From: Onchidella celtica
Lineage: Eukaryota; Mollusca; Gastropoda; Systellommatophora; Onchidiidae
NCBI GenBank assembly: GCA_963931925.1
Contig: OZ007569.1
Location: forward strand, 48,310,101-48,374,100
Length of the DNA stretch: 64,000 nucleotides
Reading direction: 5' to 3'
Made by a program: the position numbers and the translations under genes
The notes under the pieces: model-generated
The model's database searches: none
The model's input: only the letters and a program-made list of their open reading frames with translations
Told to the model about the DNA's origin: nothing
Shown: piece after piece, positions 38,201 through 58,100 of the stretch
Layout: every line of letters starts with the position of its first letter
Numbering within the stretch: position 1 is the stretch's first letter

Positions 38201-39180
38201 ACTATATCTAACAAAATGGTACCGGTATCGTCAGATTATGTTTATTACGATGCAACTATTCGTAACTATTCATCATACTCATGTAATAGTACTGACGGTC
38301 TGAAGTTTGAACTGGGGAAAATCTTGGGGAAACTTTTATTTTAATGCTGGTTGTTGTCCATGCCGATGTAATATTAAGGCATGCTGCATGAGGGCGTCTG
38401 TCGGTAGGTTTTTCATCAGGGAAAACTGGGAGAAAATGACTGACTTTGTTGTTGGTCGTTGTCTTTATTTGATGTTGTAATTAGAGACATATTGTGTTCG
38501 TTTGATTAAACCGCTTTTCAGTACATGTATTGTATGACTGTTCTCTATGACCTGGAAATTTAATCTCTTGCTAAAACTAACATTATAGTAAGTGGAAGCT
38601 TTACATAGTAGAGGAGGGAGAAGGCAATGCCACGATACATGTGGTTAGTAAATTAAGCGAATGGTGTGAAAAATAATTTGTTCACCTGAATGGCCTGACT
38701 TAGGGACAGAAAAAGCGCGGAGGTCTTGGGAAGATGATAAAACGCGTGTTAAACGGCATGTAAATGCAGAAAATTCTTGATTTGGGGCCTTCCAATTCAC
38801 AATAAAACACTGCATATCATCACAAGTACAGTACTTTATCCAAATATCATAGGGGTCACTTATGATTTATCCACCCCTTTGTTGTAATTGCATCCTGAAG
38901 TATATGCGATACACGTGTTCACAAGGACCCAATTGACCCGACCGCCGAGGTTATTGGCTACACGCGAACGATCGGCTGACTGGTGGCTGGCTATCCCCGC
39001 ACGGGGCATTATGTGGACAGGTTCACTCATCGTGGGACGAGGGCTAATACCAGTGATCCAGAGGAAGGAATAGTTCTAAGGGTAATGTAATACAGCGAGC
39101 AGTGCTGCAACAGGGCATGAAACGGAAGGGAGGGGGTGATACGAGTAGGGCATTGTGGTACTGCATACTGGTTACGAAGT
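35272..39180. other. Upstream flank of ABRA and intergenic DNA
   Basis: No further exon is supported. A 5' non-coding ABRA exon or promoter should lie here but I cannot place it; I found no convincing CArG box close to the start. Two direct repeats of about 26 bp beginning TTAACC and sharing TCCTGCGGGAGG lie near 37967 and 38050. They may mark an end of another TTAA-type element whose other end I could not find. Confidence 0.45.
37039..37080. repeat. GATCTA palindromic microsatellite
   Basis: An imperfect array of GATCTA units, the same motif as in COX16 intron 1 near 8868-9217. Confidence 0.8.
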
Positions 39181-39282
39181 GCTTATTTGCAGACGTCTGC
39201 GATCCCGATCTTATTCGCAGATGGGGGTTTCTTGGTTTCATGGTGTCTACTATGGAAAAGTTACTCCAGCCCACCGTGATCT

Positions 39283-39375
39283 GCCGTGGCTCAGTGACTA
39301 GCATCTGCAGTTATCAGTCAGATACAGAGATTTCTCTGGTCGGAGACTATGGGTTCAATCCCACGCCAGAGCTTT
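39283..39375 (+). repeat. tRNA-derived SINE head
   Basis: An A-box-like TGGCTCAGTGACTAGC is followed about 60 bp later by a B-box-like GGTTCAATCCC, whose stem TGGG/CCCA encloses a six-base loop. A T run follows, as at Pol III terminators. The acceptor ends do not pair, so this is a SINE head or tRNA relic and not a working tRNA gene. Confidence 0.5.
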
Positions 39376-39879
39376 TTTTTTTTTGTGTAAAAACCTAGTA
39401 CTGCTCGTTATTAGGAATCATTTTGTTTCCTAATGATTTTGCAAAATTGATGTCGTGGGAAACTGATCATTACTAGTGTGCTCCAGATTACTTCTTTTAT
39501 TTATTCCTGTTCATTTTATTTAGTCCTTTTCATTGAACGGGGCAGTTCCTAATTAGAAATAAAGATGTAAATCAGATTTTAAACATGCATGTAAATGATT
39601 TCTTTTAGACATTGTGAACTGAAAATTTCCCCTCTCTCTGTCGTGACTTAGATCTATCCTGTATTTATTGAAAATATAGTGTGGGGCCTTCTGCTTCAGC
39701 TTTTTGTCATGTCTTGTTTTACATGTATTAGTTTTTTGTTTGCATGGAAGCTTAGTTCATTTTTATCTGCTCTGTCTGACTTTCTCTGTGACTTCACACC
39801 CAACAAAAAAATCCTAGTTACAATTTTATACTCAACGATTAAAGCAACTATGATCAGTGGGGGGAAAGCAGAAAAAAAG

Positions 39880-39960
39880 TAACAGGCAGCTCTTGCAGAG
39901 ATTCGAACCCCCCTTACCAACCCGGCAGGAGAGTTTTCTTAGCATGCCAACGGGGAACCT
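39880..39960 (-). repeat. Possible tRNA-related relic
   Basis: On the minus strand there is a GGTTCGAATCT B-box-like word, preceded by a diverged A-box-like region (TGGCATGCTAAG). The T-arm stem does not pair well. It may be a SINE piece or pseudo-tRNA. Confidence 0.25.
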
Positions 39961-40077
39961 GAGTAAAAGCGTTACTAAGCAGGGTCTCTCTAAGTCTAAT
40001 GTTACCGAGGACACGATAACTGATAAATATCGCTGAAAAAGAAGAACCTGGTGCATCATTACCGTAAGAAACACCAT

Positions 40078-43000
40078 CATCATCATCATTGCCTTTCTCA
40101 CCCTGGATCAGGGTATAGGCCACCAACAAACACCTTCCATCCCTCTCTATCATGGGCCAGCCTCTTTACATTATTCCAAGTCTTTCCGCTTCGTTGCACA
40201 TCATTTTCTCTGGCTCTTCTCCACGTTCCGCGCGGCCTTCCTCTTGATCTCTTGCCCTGGGGATTCCAGTCCAATACCTTCTTCGTGATGCTGTTTCCTG
40301 GCCTCCTGAGAGTGTGGCCGATCCATCTCCATCGCCTCCTACCAATTTCCTCTCTGACTGGGTTCTGTCTTGTTCTTTTCCATACAATTTCATTGCTGAC
40401 CTTGTCTGTCCATCTGATCTTAAGTAGCTTCCTCAAACATCTGTTGATGAAAACTTGGATTCTCTTTATGCAGGCCTGGGACGCATTCCAAGTCTCACAT
40501 CCATACAACAGGACTGACTTCACGTTCGAGTTGAATATCCTCAGCTTTGTTTTTAGAGATATATCCTTGGTTCTCCAAATCTTGCTTAAGGATGTGAAAG
40601 CTGCCTGTGCCTTTCCAATTCGTGCTTTGACTTCTGCCTCTGTTCCTCCCTTATTGTCAATGATACTACCAAGATAGCAGAAGGACTCTACATCTTCCAG
40701 TGGTTGATCTCCTACTGTGACTTGTTCGCTTAGGGGTGCAACAATTTTTAGGACCTTCGACTTCGCGGGATGTATCCTCAATCCAATAGATTCTGAAATT
40801 TTGTTTAGAGCTGTAGTCTTTGCTTGCATCTGGTCGTGTGTGTGCGACAATAGTGCCAAGTCATCTGCAAAATCTAGATCGTCCAGCTGTGTCCATGGGG
40901 TCCATTGTATGCCATTTCTTCCTCCACTGGTGGTTTCTTTCATAAGCCAATCAATCACCAGGATAAACAGAAATGGGGACAGCAAACAACCCTGCCTAAC
41001 ACCAGTCTTGATATCAAAGCTGTCAGTAAGCTCACCATCATGTACGACTCTGCAACTTGTCCCCTCGTACATGCTCTTGATAAGATTCACCATCTTCTCT
41101 GGGATTCCATAATGTCTCAATATTCTCCACAGTGTTTCTCTATCGATGCTATCAAAGGCCTTCTCGTAGTCAAGGAAGTTCACTATCAGTTGGGAGTTCC
41201 ACTCTAGCGACTGCTCTACTATGATTCTCAGCGTGGCGATCTGGTCGGTGGTTGATCGATTACTCCTGAAACCAGCTTGCTCCTCACGAAGTTTTTGGTC
41301 TGTTGCATTCTGTATTCGCTTGAGAATAATCCGATTGAAAACCTTTCCTGGGATGGAGAGAAGTGTGATTCCTCTGTAGTTACTACAATTGCTGAGGTCC
41401 CCTTTTTTTGGGAGCTTCACGAGGTGTCCTTCCTTCCAGTCCTTTGGAAACTTGCCTCCGATCCAAATCCTCGAGAATAGTGAGTGCAGACCCTCTGCAG
41501 CCCCAGCAGCATCTGCCTTCAGCGCCTCTGGTGGGATCTGGTCTGGTCCAGCTGCCTTGCCTCGATTTAACTGCTTTATGGCATCATTAATCTCTGCTTT
41601 AGTCGGAGGGTCGCAACTGATCGGTAAATCATTTCTTGCGGGTAGAATGTCGGGTGGGTTGCTTGGTGGAGGTCTGTTCAAGAGGCTGTTAAAATGTTCT
41701 ATCCATCTTTTTGCCTGAGCTTCCTTTCCAAAAATAGCCTTCCTGTTGTAATCCTTGACAGGAACTTCAGGTTTTCCATATTTTCCAGCAAGAGTCTTTG
41801 TAGTCTGGTAGAGGATCCTCATGTGTCCTCCTGTTGCTGCCTTCTCTGCTTTCTCTGCTAACATTCCTATGAACTCCTCTTTGTCTTTTTTAATTGATTT
41901 TTTGACCTCTTTAGCTGATGCTCGGTACTCTTCCTGGTTACCAACTCTTGAGCTTCTTGTACGACTTGCATTTACCCGTTCTTTTAGGTCTCTTCTTATC
42001 CTTATCAAGTCCAGTGATTTTTGACTGATCCATTCCTTGTGTTCCACTTTCTTTTCCCCAATAACATCCTGACATGTCGATGTAAATACTCCTTTTACCT
42101 TAGCCCAGTGAGTCTCCAAATCTACTGTCTCTTCGAGGTCAACAAGGGGTTTGAATCTATTCCTCAGTGTCAGCTGGAACTCTTCCTTCTTGTCTCCATC
42201 CAGAAGGCTCACTTGAAACTTTCTCCTCTTTGTTCCTGCTCTGGTACCTTGTTTCTTGAGGCGGAGTTTGAGTCTTGCCAGCAGCATGTGATGGTCAGAT
42301 CCAACATCTGCTCCTCTCTGTACTATGACATCCTCTAGTGAGCGTCTGAATCGTCGGGTGATGCAAAAGTGGTCAATCTGATTTTCAGTTACTCCATCCG
42401 GTGAAATCCAAGTGGCCTTATGGATCCTCTTGTGTGGGAATACTGAACCTCCAATCACATAGCTGTTAAATGCGCAGAAACTTGCAAACCGCTCTCCATT
42501 CTCATTCATTTGTCCTAAACCATTGCACCCCATAATGTCCTCATACCCTGTATTGTCCTGTCCTATCTTGGCATTGGCGTCTCCCATTATAATGTTCACA
42601 TCTTTTCTTGGCAATGTGTCAACTATTTCCTGAAGCTGGTTGTAGAAGTCGTCCTTGTCCTCATCGGTTGCTTCATTTGTTGGGGCGTATATCTGCACAA
42701 TGTTCATGTTGATGTTCTTGTTCTTAGTAGTAAATGATGCCAATATAATTCTCCTTCCATAGGGTTCCCATCCCCTCAGTGACCTCTGGGCGTGCTTGCT
42801 CAAGATGATCGCTACTCCTTCTGTATGCTTTTTGTCCTCCCTTCCAGAATACAAAATCTTTTCCCCAGTATTAAGTTGTTTCAGTCCGGACTGTATCCAG
42901 CGGGTCTCGCTAACTCCAAGTATGTGCAGTCTGTATCGCCTCATCTCCATTGTAACCTGGGCACTCTTTCCTGCTTCATACATGGAGCGGACATTCCACG

Positions 43001-43320
43001 ACGCAATCCGGAGTGACTTGCTTGATGAAGGAGCAGTCGGGCCAGTGGCGTCCTTTCGGCTTTGTCCATTGTCCTTCATTGAATCTACAGGTGCAGATGC
43101 TCCCCCTTCTCCCAAGATAAAAGACTGATTTGAAGTATTTGCTTGTGTTTCTGTAACTGGTTTATTTTTACAGGGTGGGTAGTTGGCCCACCGCCAACTG
43201 GCTCTTCTCGGGAGACCAGGACCTTTGCACCTTTAGTCGCCTCTTACGACACGCAGTATCACGTCAGATGTATTCTCTGCTGTCCCTCTTCTACAAGAGA
43301 GCCCCGCATCTGCACGGGCG
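40078..43320 (-). mobile_element. Full-length RTE-like LINE, family B, intact ORF
   Basis: A 3.24 kb non-LTR retrotransposon has the 12-bp target duplication AAGAAACACCAT at 40066-40077 and 43321-43332. On the minus strand it has about 205 bp of 5' sequence, one ORF of 1005 codons, and a short 3' end with an (ATG)n tail. It shares architecture and many motifs with family A but is clearly a different family. A truncated, nearly identical copy is at 47620-48240. The intact frame and clean duplication indicate a young insertion. Confidence 0.93.
40098..43115 (-). CDS. LINE family B endonuclease-reverse transcriptase
   Basis: This 1005-residue polyprotein has an endonuclease domain at roughly residues 33-300, with ASWNVRSMYEAGK, SETRW, MGDANAKIG and GSDHHMLLARL. 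The reverse transcriptase lies at roughly 520-840, with YRGITLLSIPGKV, EEQAGFRSNRSTTDQI, LDYEKAFDS, GVRQGCLLSP and catalytic FADD near residue 749. The C-terminal region has RRWRWIGHTLRR and GKRSRGRPRGTWRR. No stop or frameshift interrupts it. The function is first-strand nicking and target-primed reverse transcription of its own RNA. The many frames on the opposite strand are shadows. Confidence 0.92.
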   Translation of the reverse strand: MGEGGASAPVDSMKDNGQSRKDATGPTAPSSSKSLRIASWNVRSMYEAGKSAQVTMEMRRYRLHILGVSETRWIQSGLKQLNTGEKILYSGREDKKHTEGVAIILSKHAQRSLRGWEPYGRRIILASFTTKNKNINMNIVQIYAPTNEATDEDKDDFYNQLQEIVDTLPRKDVNIIMGDANAKIGQDNTGYEDIMGCNGLGQMNENGERFASFCAFNSYVIGGSVFPHKRIHKATWISPDGVTENQIDHFCITRRFRRSLEDVIVQRGADVGSDHHMLLARLKLRLKKQGTRAGTKRRKFQVSLLDGDKKEEFQLTLRNRFKPLVDLEETVDLETHWAKVKGVFTSTCQDVIGEKKVEHKEWISQKSLDLIRIRRDLKERVNASRTRSSRVGNQEEYRASAKEVKKSIKKDKEEFIGMLAEKAEKAATGGHMRILYQTTKTLAGKYGKPEVPVKDYNRKAIFGKEAQAKRWIEHFNSLLNRPPPSNPPDILPARNDLPISCDPPTKAEINDAIKQLNRGKAAGPDQIPPEALKADAAGAAEGLHSLFSRIWIGGKFPKDWKEGHLVKLPKKGDLSNCSNYRGITLLSIPGKVFNRIILKRIQNATDQKLREEQAGFRSNRSTTDQIATLRIIVEQSLEWNSQLIVNFLDYEKAFDSIDRETLWRILRHYGIPEKMVNLIKSMYEGTSCRVVHDGELTDSFDIKTGVRQGCLLSPFLFILVIDWLMKETTSGGRNGIQWTPWTQLDDLDFADDLALLSHTHDQMQAKTTALNKISESIGLRIHPAKSKVLKIVAPLSEQVTVGDQPLEDVESFCYLGSIIDNKGGTEAEVKARIGKAQAAFTSLSKIWRTKDISLKTKLRIFNSNVKSVLLYGCETWNASQACIKRIQVFINRCLRKLLKIRWTDKVSNEIVWKRTRQNPVREEIGRRRWRWIGHTLRRPGNSITKKVLDWNPQGKRSRGRPRGTWRRARENDVQRSGKTWNNVKRLAHDREGWKVFVGGLYPDPG

Positions 43321-43498
43321 AAGAAACACCATGCGTTACTCCGAATCGAGCCATCTTACTGGGTGGAGAGCCTAATTATTCAACAAAACAAGCCAGAATT
43401 GTGATTTAAAGGAGCTCTTCCTAAAAAAAAAATCACAAAACCAAAAATCAATCTGCGAATAAGATCCAGATCTTATCCGCAAATGTCTGCGAATAAGC

Positions 43499-46400
43499 GT
43501 GCCCTAATGGTTATTCAACTCCACTCATAGCAAGGTCAGCCAACAGGTGGGATAAGGCAGTAGGCCTACAGACTTGCATTTGAACATCATACATGAGGGC
43601 ACATCATTATCTATTGATGATGTCACCACACCAAGTCCACGCTTAAGCAGGTAGGCCTTGCTTGTAATGGAATGTAAATACAATACAAGCGGGGAAGACA
43701 AAGACAAGCAGCAGAATTTGCTGACCAGAACTACTAGACTTAAACCATTCAATACTGCCTTCTTGTTTTGTCATCATGGTATGGTCACTTCTAAAGAATA
43801 AAAAAAATATAATCAAAAGATCTTATACAGGTGCCTTTTTTTTTTGAGTGCTTATATGGCATTGGGAAAACAGCCTAATAATTAATGGTTATTTCTCTGT
43901 TCAGAGGCAAATGGAACTCTGGTAAATCGAAGTCTGTTCTACTTCCGGACGACTCATGACGAATTATGCAGACTCCACTAACTGTATATTTAAATCATAT
44001 TCTTTATAATATAACTAAAGTTGGTCATTTTTGCGTACATGTGTCAGTGTGCGTTTGCATCATGTGTACGTGAACGAGATGTGCGTCTATAGTAGCCTAA
44101 AAGAACCACCGAAACCGTGTTTGGTTGTATCGAGATATTTGAACTGCTGAAGAAGTAATGTTGTGGTTGATGTGACACCCATCATTTATAATGGCCAAAA
44201 AGAAGGGTGAGAAGTCAAATGGGTGACTTGGTAAAAAACAAATATTGCTCTCGGCAGTGACATCTTTCTGTCTGGTGTCCTTGTTGGCCAGTATAACCCC
44301 TTTGCTGCCCTGGTCCATGGATTCCAAGATCTGTACCCAAAAGGTAGAATGCACATGACGCCAAGGAGTGTTTTTGTTTCAGTCTGCCGCCGCTAAAGAT
44401 GGCTGGTAGATCAGCTGATTAGTGTAACTATGAGTGTATGTGTAAACTGCCTGCTAGTTGCATTGTAGTTGATTGCTATGACAGGGGTGGAAAAGATGGA
44501 TCCAAACTGGTCAGATTCCCTAGCCTATCAAGTACCATTCGTGTAAACAAGGGAAAGGAAGTGAAGGAATTGACCGAACGTCTACCATTGAACATGTACG
44601 CATGTGCCATTGTTTATTGTAGTGACCTGCTTTAGCTTGCCGCTGGTTGGTTCATGGCGCCTCCTGTGCCTCACAGTGCAAATCAGCCAACAAATCAAAG
44701 TCAGTGCCACAATCGCCATGGTGGTGGTGGTGGGGTGCGGAAACTAAAGATGGCGGATAGGTGCATTCTATTATGCCATATACCTGCAGAATCAAGGGGC
44801 TTGTGACGAGCTGTAGTTTGTGATCTATAGAAGAGGGATCACACAATACTCTCCAATTATATTGCAGTAATATCCCTTGATCTTCAACTAGCAATTTACT
44901 AGCATCAGTTCGTCTGTTGTTGTTTATGGTGAAATTTTTTTGAAGTGGTATGATGTCAACTCAAAATTTTTTGCCATGGCAGAAGCACGACCAACCTTCG
45001 ACCATGCTATCAGCAGTTGAGGCCCTTGAAGAGATAATAATTATAATGATTCTGACATCTAGATTTATCTACATGTAGTTTAAAAGGAATGGCAGAAAGT
45101 TGGTGGTGGACCCAGGGCAGGAATAGGGAATGGGGTTCGCCGAAGCACTGAATCTAGAGGTATTTTTGTATTTATATTTTCATGTTTGAAGAAACATTTC
45201 CCTTCTCTAACTCTAAAATGAGTTTGCGATGAAAGGACATTATATCATCTGACATCAGCAAAATTTTATGACAATGTCCCTGTAAATAACTGAGTTATGG
45301 GTGATTATATGACCTTAGTACGGACCATAGGCTACTGATCTATGTAATGTACCTGTGGCAGTGAAGAGGTTAACCCCCCCCCCCCCCCCCCCCAAATTCC
45401 TGAGGCTTGCATAGTCAGGCATAAATGGTGGGATTATTTTATTTCACATCAAAGATATTGCTTTTTAGAGACAACACTCTTTCTAGGCTGAATAAATGAA
45501 AGATAATCTTTGGTTCAAAAGGGTTTAAAAGATTTTCTTCAAGTTCAAGTGCAAAAAGTTGTAAACTTAGCAAGGAGTATAGAAGGATTATGGCGGGACC
45601 ATGGAAATGTTTCGGATAAAAGGAAATTACACTTATTATCCAGCTTTGGTTTAAGCGGGTTCCGCTTTATTTTCTAACGTGGACCTATAGCCGATCTTGT
45701 CTTCTCTGAAATCTTCTAAGTTGATTTAGATTTTCAATTTACAAAATTCCTTTTCTTGATCTATAAAAATCACATTTTGACAGCTTTTTAAGTAAATCAA
45801 TTTTGCAGGTTTAAAATCTATTTGTAATATATTTTAATTTAAAAAAAAAAAACAAACTCTGAACAGCAAGCTTTAATATAATAATATACTTATTTCATGT
45901 AACCAAAAAGTGGCTGTTATTGTGTTACTGTGCCATTAAACCCAAAACTCAGATTCAGAACTTATCTTTTCACTGCCTGACAAAATAATGTATTCCCTCA
46001 GAATGGAGATCTAGATAGTTAAAGCAGGCCTTTCTAAAACTTCTTTCATGAATTCCTTCAGACATTGTTTCATGCACAGTAGTGAAATTTATTAGATCAG
46101 ATATATATCAGTATTCAAGCACTGTGATTAGGAGGGTTTTTGGTGTTTTTGCTGAATGTGGAGTGTCAGTTGTAATGAAAAATTGCCATCTACAGAGCAG
46201 AACTCACGTCCTGTTTGGATGTCTTCATATATATACATATAATTATATATATATTTTAAAAAATCTTTTCTTATCCTATCTTGTGTCTGTGGCTGTCTTA
46301 GATGCAGGCTCCTGTCCAACTTTCCAGTTTTGTAGCTCCATCTCTTTGGCAAGTTTTACCTTACTGATTAAGAAAAAGGTTGTAAAATGTTTAACCTTAT

Positions 46401-46780
46401 TTTTTTTTTTCAGATTTCTGCTATTTCTGTGCATTTACTCCTTCCAATCTGTCCTTTGATTTTTCCCTTTTGGGATCGATGTAGGTTGTCATGTTACATT
46501 TATATTCATAGTACGTGATTGTATTACAGTGAGACTGTTATTTTCCTATACACATCTCACTTTAAATTAGTGCTGTCAGAATAGTGATTTTTTTAGACAG
46601 TAACTCACCTGAATGTGAATATGTTATATAATAATATTATATATTATATATATATTATACATACACACTGCACGACAATGTATATATACTGTATATGAAT
46701 GAGCTACACTTATAAACCTTATCACAATACATGTATGTTTATAATTTTCATGATTTTGTATGTTTTTTATTTTCCCATAG
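43499..46780. other. Repeat-rich intergenic DNA upstream of DHRS7
   Basis: The region contains diverged pieces of the element family at 28863-29964 (about 44010-44180 and 45590-45672). Between them lie about 1.4 kb of unrelated DNA with a THAP-like fragment, and a 20-bp C run at 45374-45393. The sequence CAGTGAAGAGG directly before TTAA at 45370 resembles a MITE end. The DHRS7 promoter and 5' non-coding exon should lie here but cannot be placed. Confidence 0.4.
44438..44590 (+). pseudogene. Partial THAP-type zinc-finger relic
   Basis: The frame reads CIVVDC, then RFPS after a Gly/Lys-rich turn, then GKEVKELTERL. This order resembles the N-terminal half of THAP domains (C-x(2-4)-C, then FP, then a GKE-x-x-ELT helix) common in transposon-derived invertebrate proteins. 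The distal Cys-x-x-His and the rest of the domain are absent. It is most likely a fragment left by a DNA transposon. The similarity is short, so the call is tentative. Confidence 0.35.
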
Positions 46781-46795
46781 GTTTCTTGGTGCAAG

Positions 46796-55129
<8,334 letters not shown>

Positions 55130-58100
55130 ACACGCTGTTGTTCAGCCTCATGGAGAACAGACTATGTTACATTATTTAAACAGAATATTTTTTCTATACT
55201 ATACAGTTGAGCATGAGCAAAACTTGAACACATGTAAGTTGAAATCACGGATCCCATGAACAAAGACCCAGTCCTGAATTTATTTCTCAGTATTCTTTGA
55301 CTACAATTATTTCACGCGAACCTTGAACTGTGAAGCGGATTCGTCGAACTAGTTTTCCTGCTGCGAGTGTGATTCAAGTGGCCTAGAAATAGAAAAAAAA
55401 CCCAACAAACACCAGAAATTTAGTCAAGCCACTTGGCATGGGTGAAAGTTGTTCAGATTATTCCGGATTTCCGGTTTTCATTCCTGAAAAACATATCTTC
55501 TCTGGTTTTCAAAAAGTTCTGCGGCCACTATTACCCGGGGATATATAATACTGTCAGTGAAACAGACCCTATCAAGGCTAATCACTCATCATCTCCACTG
55601 CCCACACAAAGGCATCATGCTATTACCTGAGATGTATTGTATGCACTACAAGCCTGTGGTGACAGCTTACATGATGCAGGCTTTGAGCGAGGAACAGGCC
55701 TGTTGGATGACCGTGTAATAAATACAATGCAGTACTAAAGTAGGCCTGACTAACTCACACTTGTGGTTCAGACTGGGTCAGTGGGCATCTGAAGATTACT
55801 CGGTGATGTCATTTACTATTTATAGCTAGTATTCCTGTGCTGTCCTTCTTTTCAAGGCTGGGGGACACTGGTCAGCCAGGTTATACTGTGGGAAAATGTA
55901 TATTGACTGTGAAAGGACACTGTTTTGTGACTTTTACTGGAACTGCTGATAGGACACTTGCGTCATAATCAATAGTAAAATGAAATAAGAAGAAGAAAAA
56001 GAAACTGGCAATATTCACTAAAGACTAAAGAAAATTATGGACAAAATGGTTCACAATTGCTGGCTGAAATACAGACTGAAACTGAAAAAACTACTACTGA
56101 ATTGGCAATAGAAAAAAAAGAAGGGAAGCGCTTCTGTACAAAAGGTAGTGAAGCCGAATAGAGAAAAAGGGAGAGTTGTGTTCACCCATCAGCTATACAT
56201 GTATTTATTTTCCCCGTTCGGCTTGTCTTGGAAACTGTCTATATAAAAAACACAACCATTTCATATCAGGAAAGACCCAGTGTAGAAAAAATATATAGAA
56301 AAACATGCAGTTGAGCATGGAAACTCGGAATTCTTTTTTGTTGTACTTTTGAAATTGCTTTAATTTTCACCTACAAAGGCTTATTATTTTTGCTTCTTGT
56401 TTCATTCGTGGTAAAACAAATCAAAAGATCAAATTTCTGACTCCACCGATGATTATATTGTGTAAAATACACTCATATGGATTTATTGATATACCTAAAA
56501 TTAAACTCTTAGAAGTCCTTTGTAATTTGAGTCAAAATGAAAATTCTGATATTGTGTCTGAAAGGTACATCAAAATATTCCCTTCATTTAAATGTATGAA
56601 TGGACATGTTTGTGATTTGATTTTTGAGGACTGTTTGGAAATGACTATTGTTACAGCACATTTTGATGAATGTTGAGCCCCTACTCTGTCATTATAAAAT
56701 ATTTTAACTAAAAAAAAAAACAAATTTTTTTGGCACCTGGAAACAACAGCTATTTAATATCAGGCAAAGATTGCGATGGAAATTGCTGATGCAGAGATAC
56801 TACAAAATTAAGATGCAGAGGAAGCCCTGCACATTGCATTTCCATTAACATCAGAGTATATCATGTATGTCATTAACTAACATATATTGTGCAAGGTCAG
56901 TCTCGATGTGCATTTTTGTTTTTATAACTACAAGCAGAATAAACTGCAAAAAAATGTTAAGAAGTGGATAAAGGTCATGTTTAATTGAGGGTCGTACATG
57001 CACAGTCAGGTTTATATTATTTCAGATTTCATTTTTGTCACCTTGTTTCTGTGTATTTATCATAGATTTAGCTCAGTGGTTATCATGGTCACCACATTGA
57101 AAATATTTTTTTCTTTATGGCTCATTTACATTACCACAGTCACAACACTGGGATATCAACTCTTCAATCTTTTTCTATGCAAGTTGGTGGCACAGTGGCA
57201 AGCAAAACTAGAGCTGAAGTTATGCAGTTATTTCTCTTTCACAGACACTCTGACTTTTCTGGTTAATTTTCATAAAATTTGTATTTCAATTTAATGTTAT
57301 AATACTTGTGCTTTCACAAGTAAATGACACTTGCAAATATTTATGTAAGGTCCTGTTTTTGTTCAAGAAACATATATATGTCATTTGACACAATAGAAAC
57401 AATATTTTGTGGCCAGTATCGTCATACAAATCAATTTTTTGATTGGGACATGAACTGTCACCAATGGACATATTGGTACGAAAATTATGTTCAATTTTGA
57501 ATATTCACAATAAAATTGAAAAACACATGTATTTGTTGCGTCACAAAATTTATTATGTTCTCCATAACAGTGTGAAAACCAATGACCTGTCTTTAACAGT
57601 TATGTCACAGTGTTTTTTTTAATAACACCCCCAAGACCTTGGTAATGGTATGCAGCTACTAATGAATGAAAAATGGTTGGTTGTGAGTTAATGGTGTGGG
57701 TACAATCACAGAATGAATTGATGATGAAAGACATTTCACCAAATTTAACACTACCCAATTTTCATGCAACTGAATCAAATGACCATGGGCATTCCCCTTT
57801 CATATATGTAACATTCATCAATCTCTCAGAGCACACCTGCTGCTGTTTATATTGCACACATGAAAACACCCAGACCGCCATTCAGAACAGCATTCAGTTA
57901 TTAATTGTAACAAGCATTTGATTATAAAAATTTCATAAACATGAAAAATCTATAGTTTTAGCGCCAGTGAACATTCTAAATACACTGACTAATCATTCCT
58001 TTGTTTCTTTTCCCACGGGCTTCACTTTAGTTGTGTCTCCTTTTGTGCTGGAGTTTACCAGATTGATATCAGCATAAGTAACGTTCTGTCTTGTATAAAT

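Larger units (their letters stand above)
39181..43498. mobile_element. Possible inverted-repeat element interrupted by LINE B
   Basis: About 42-48 bp at 39181-39222 and 43451-43498 are imperfect inverted copies. Each is built from alternating copies of CTTATTCGCAGA. The right end folds on itself (ATCTGCGAATAAGAT against ATCTTATCCGCAAAT). Removing LINE B and one target copy leaves about 1.06 kb. I found no clear target duplication, so a DNA element is likely but its superfamily is unknown. Confidence 0.4.

Noticed and set aside
39283-39375. A functional tRNA gene
   Set aside because: A and B boxes are present but the acceptor arms do not pair and the T loop is one base short; treated as a SINE head.
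40051-43128. Many plus-strand frames of 60-208 codons across LINE B (and likewise 12620-13865 and 19239-22269 across LINE A)
   Set aside because: They are antisense shadows of the LINE reverse-transcriptase frames.
46082-46459. 125-codon open frame just upstream of DHRS7
   Set aside because: Low-complexity hydrophobic translation with a phenylalanine run; no homology and it does not lead into the DHRS7 frame.
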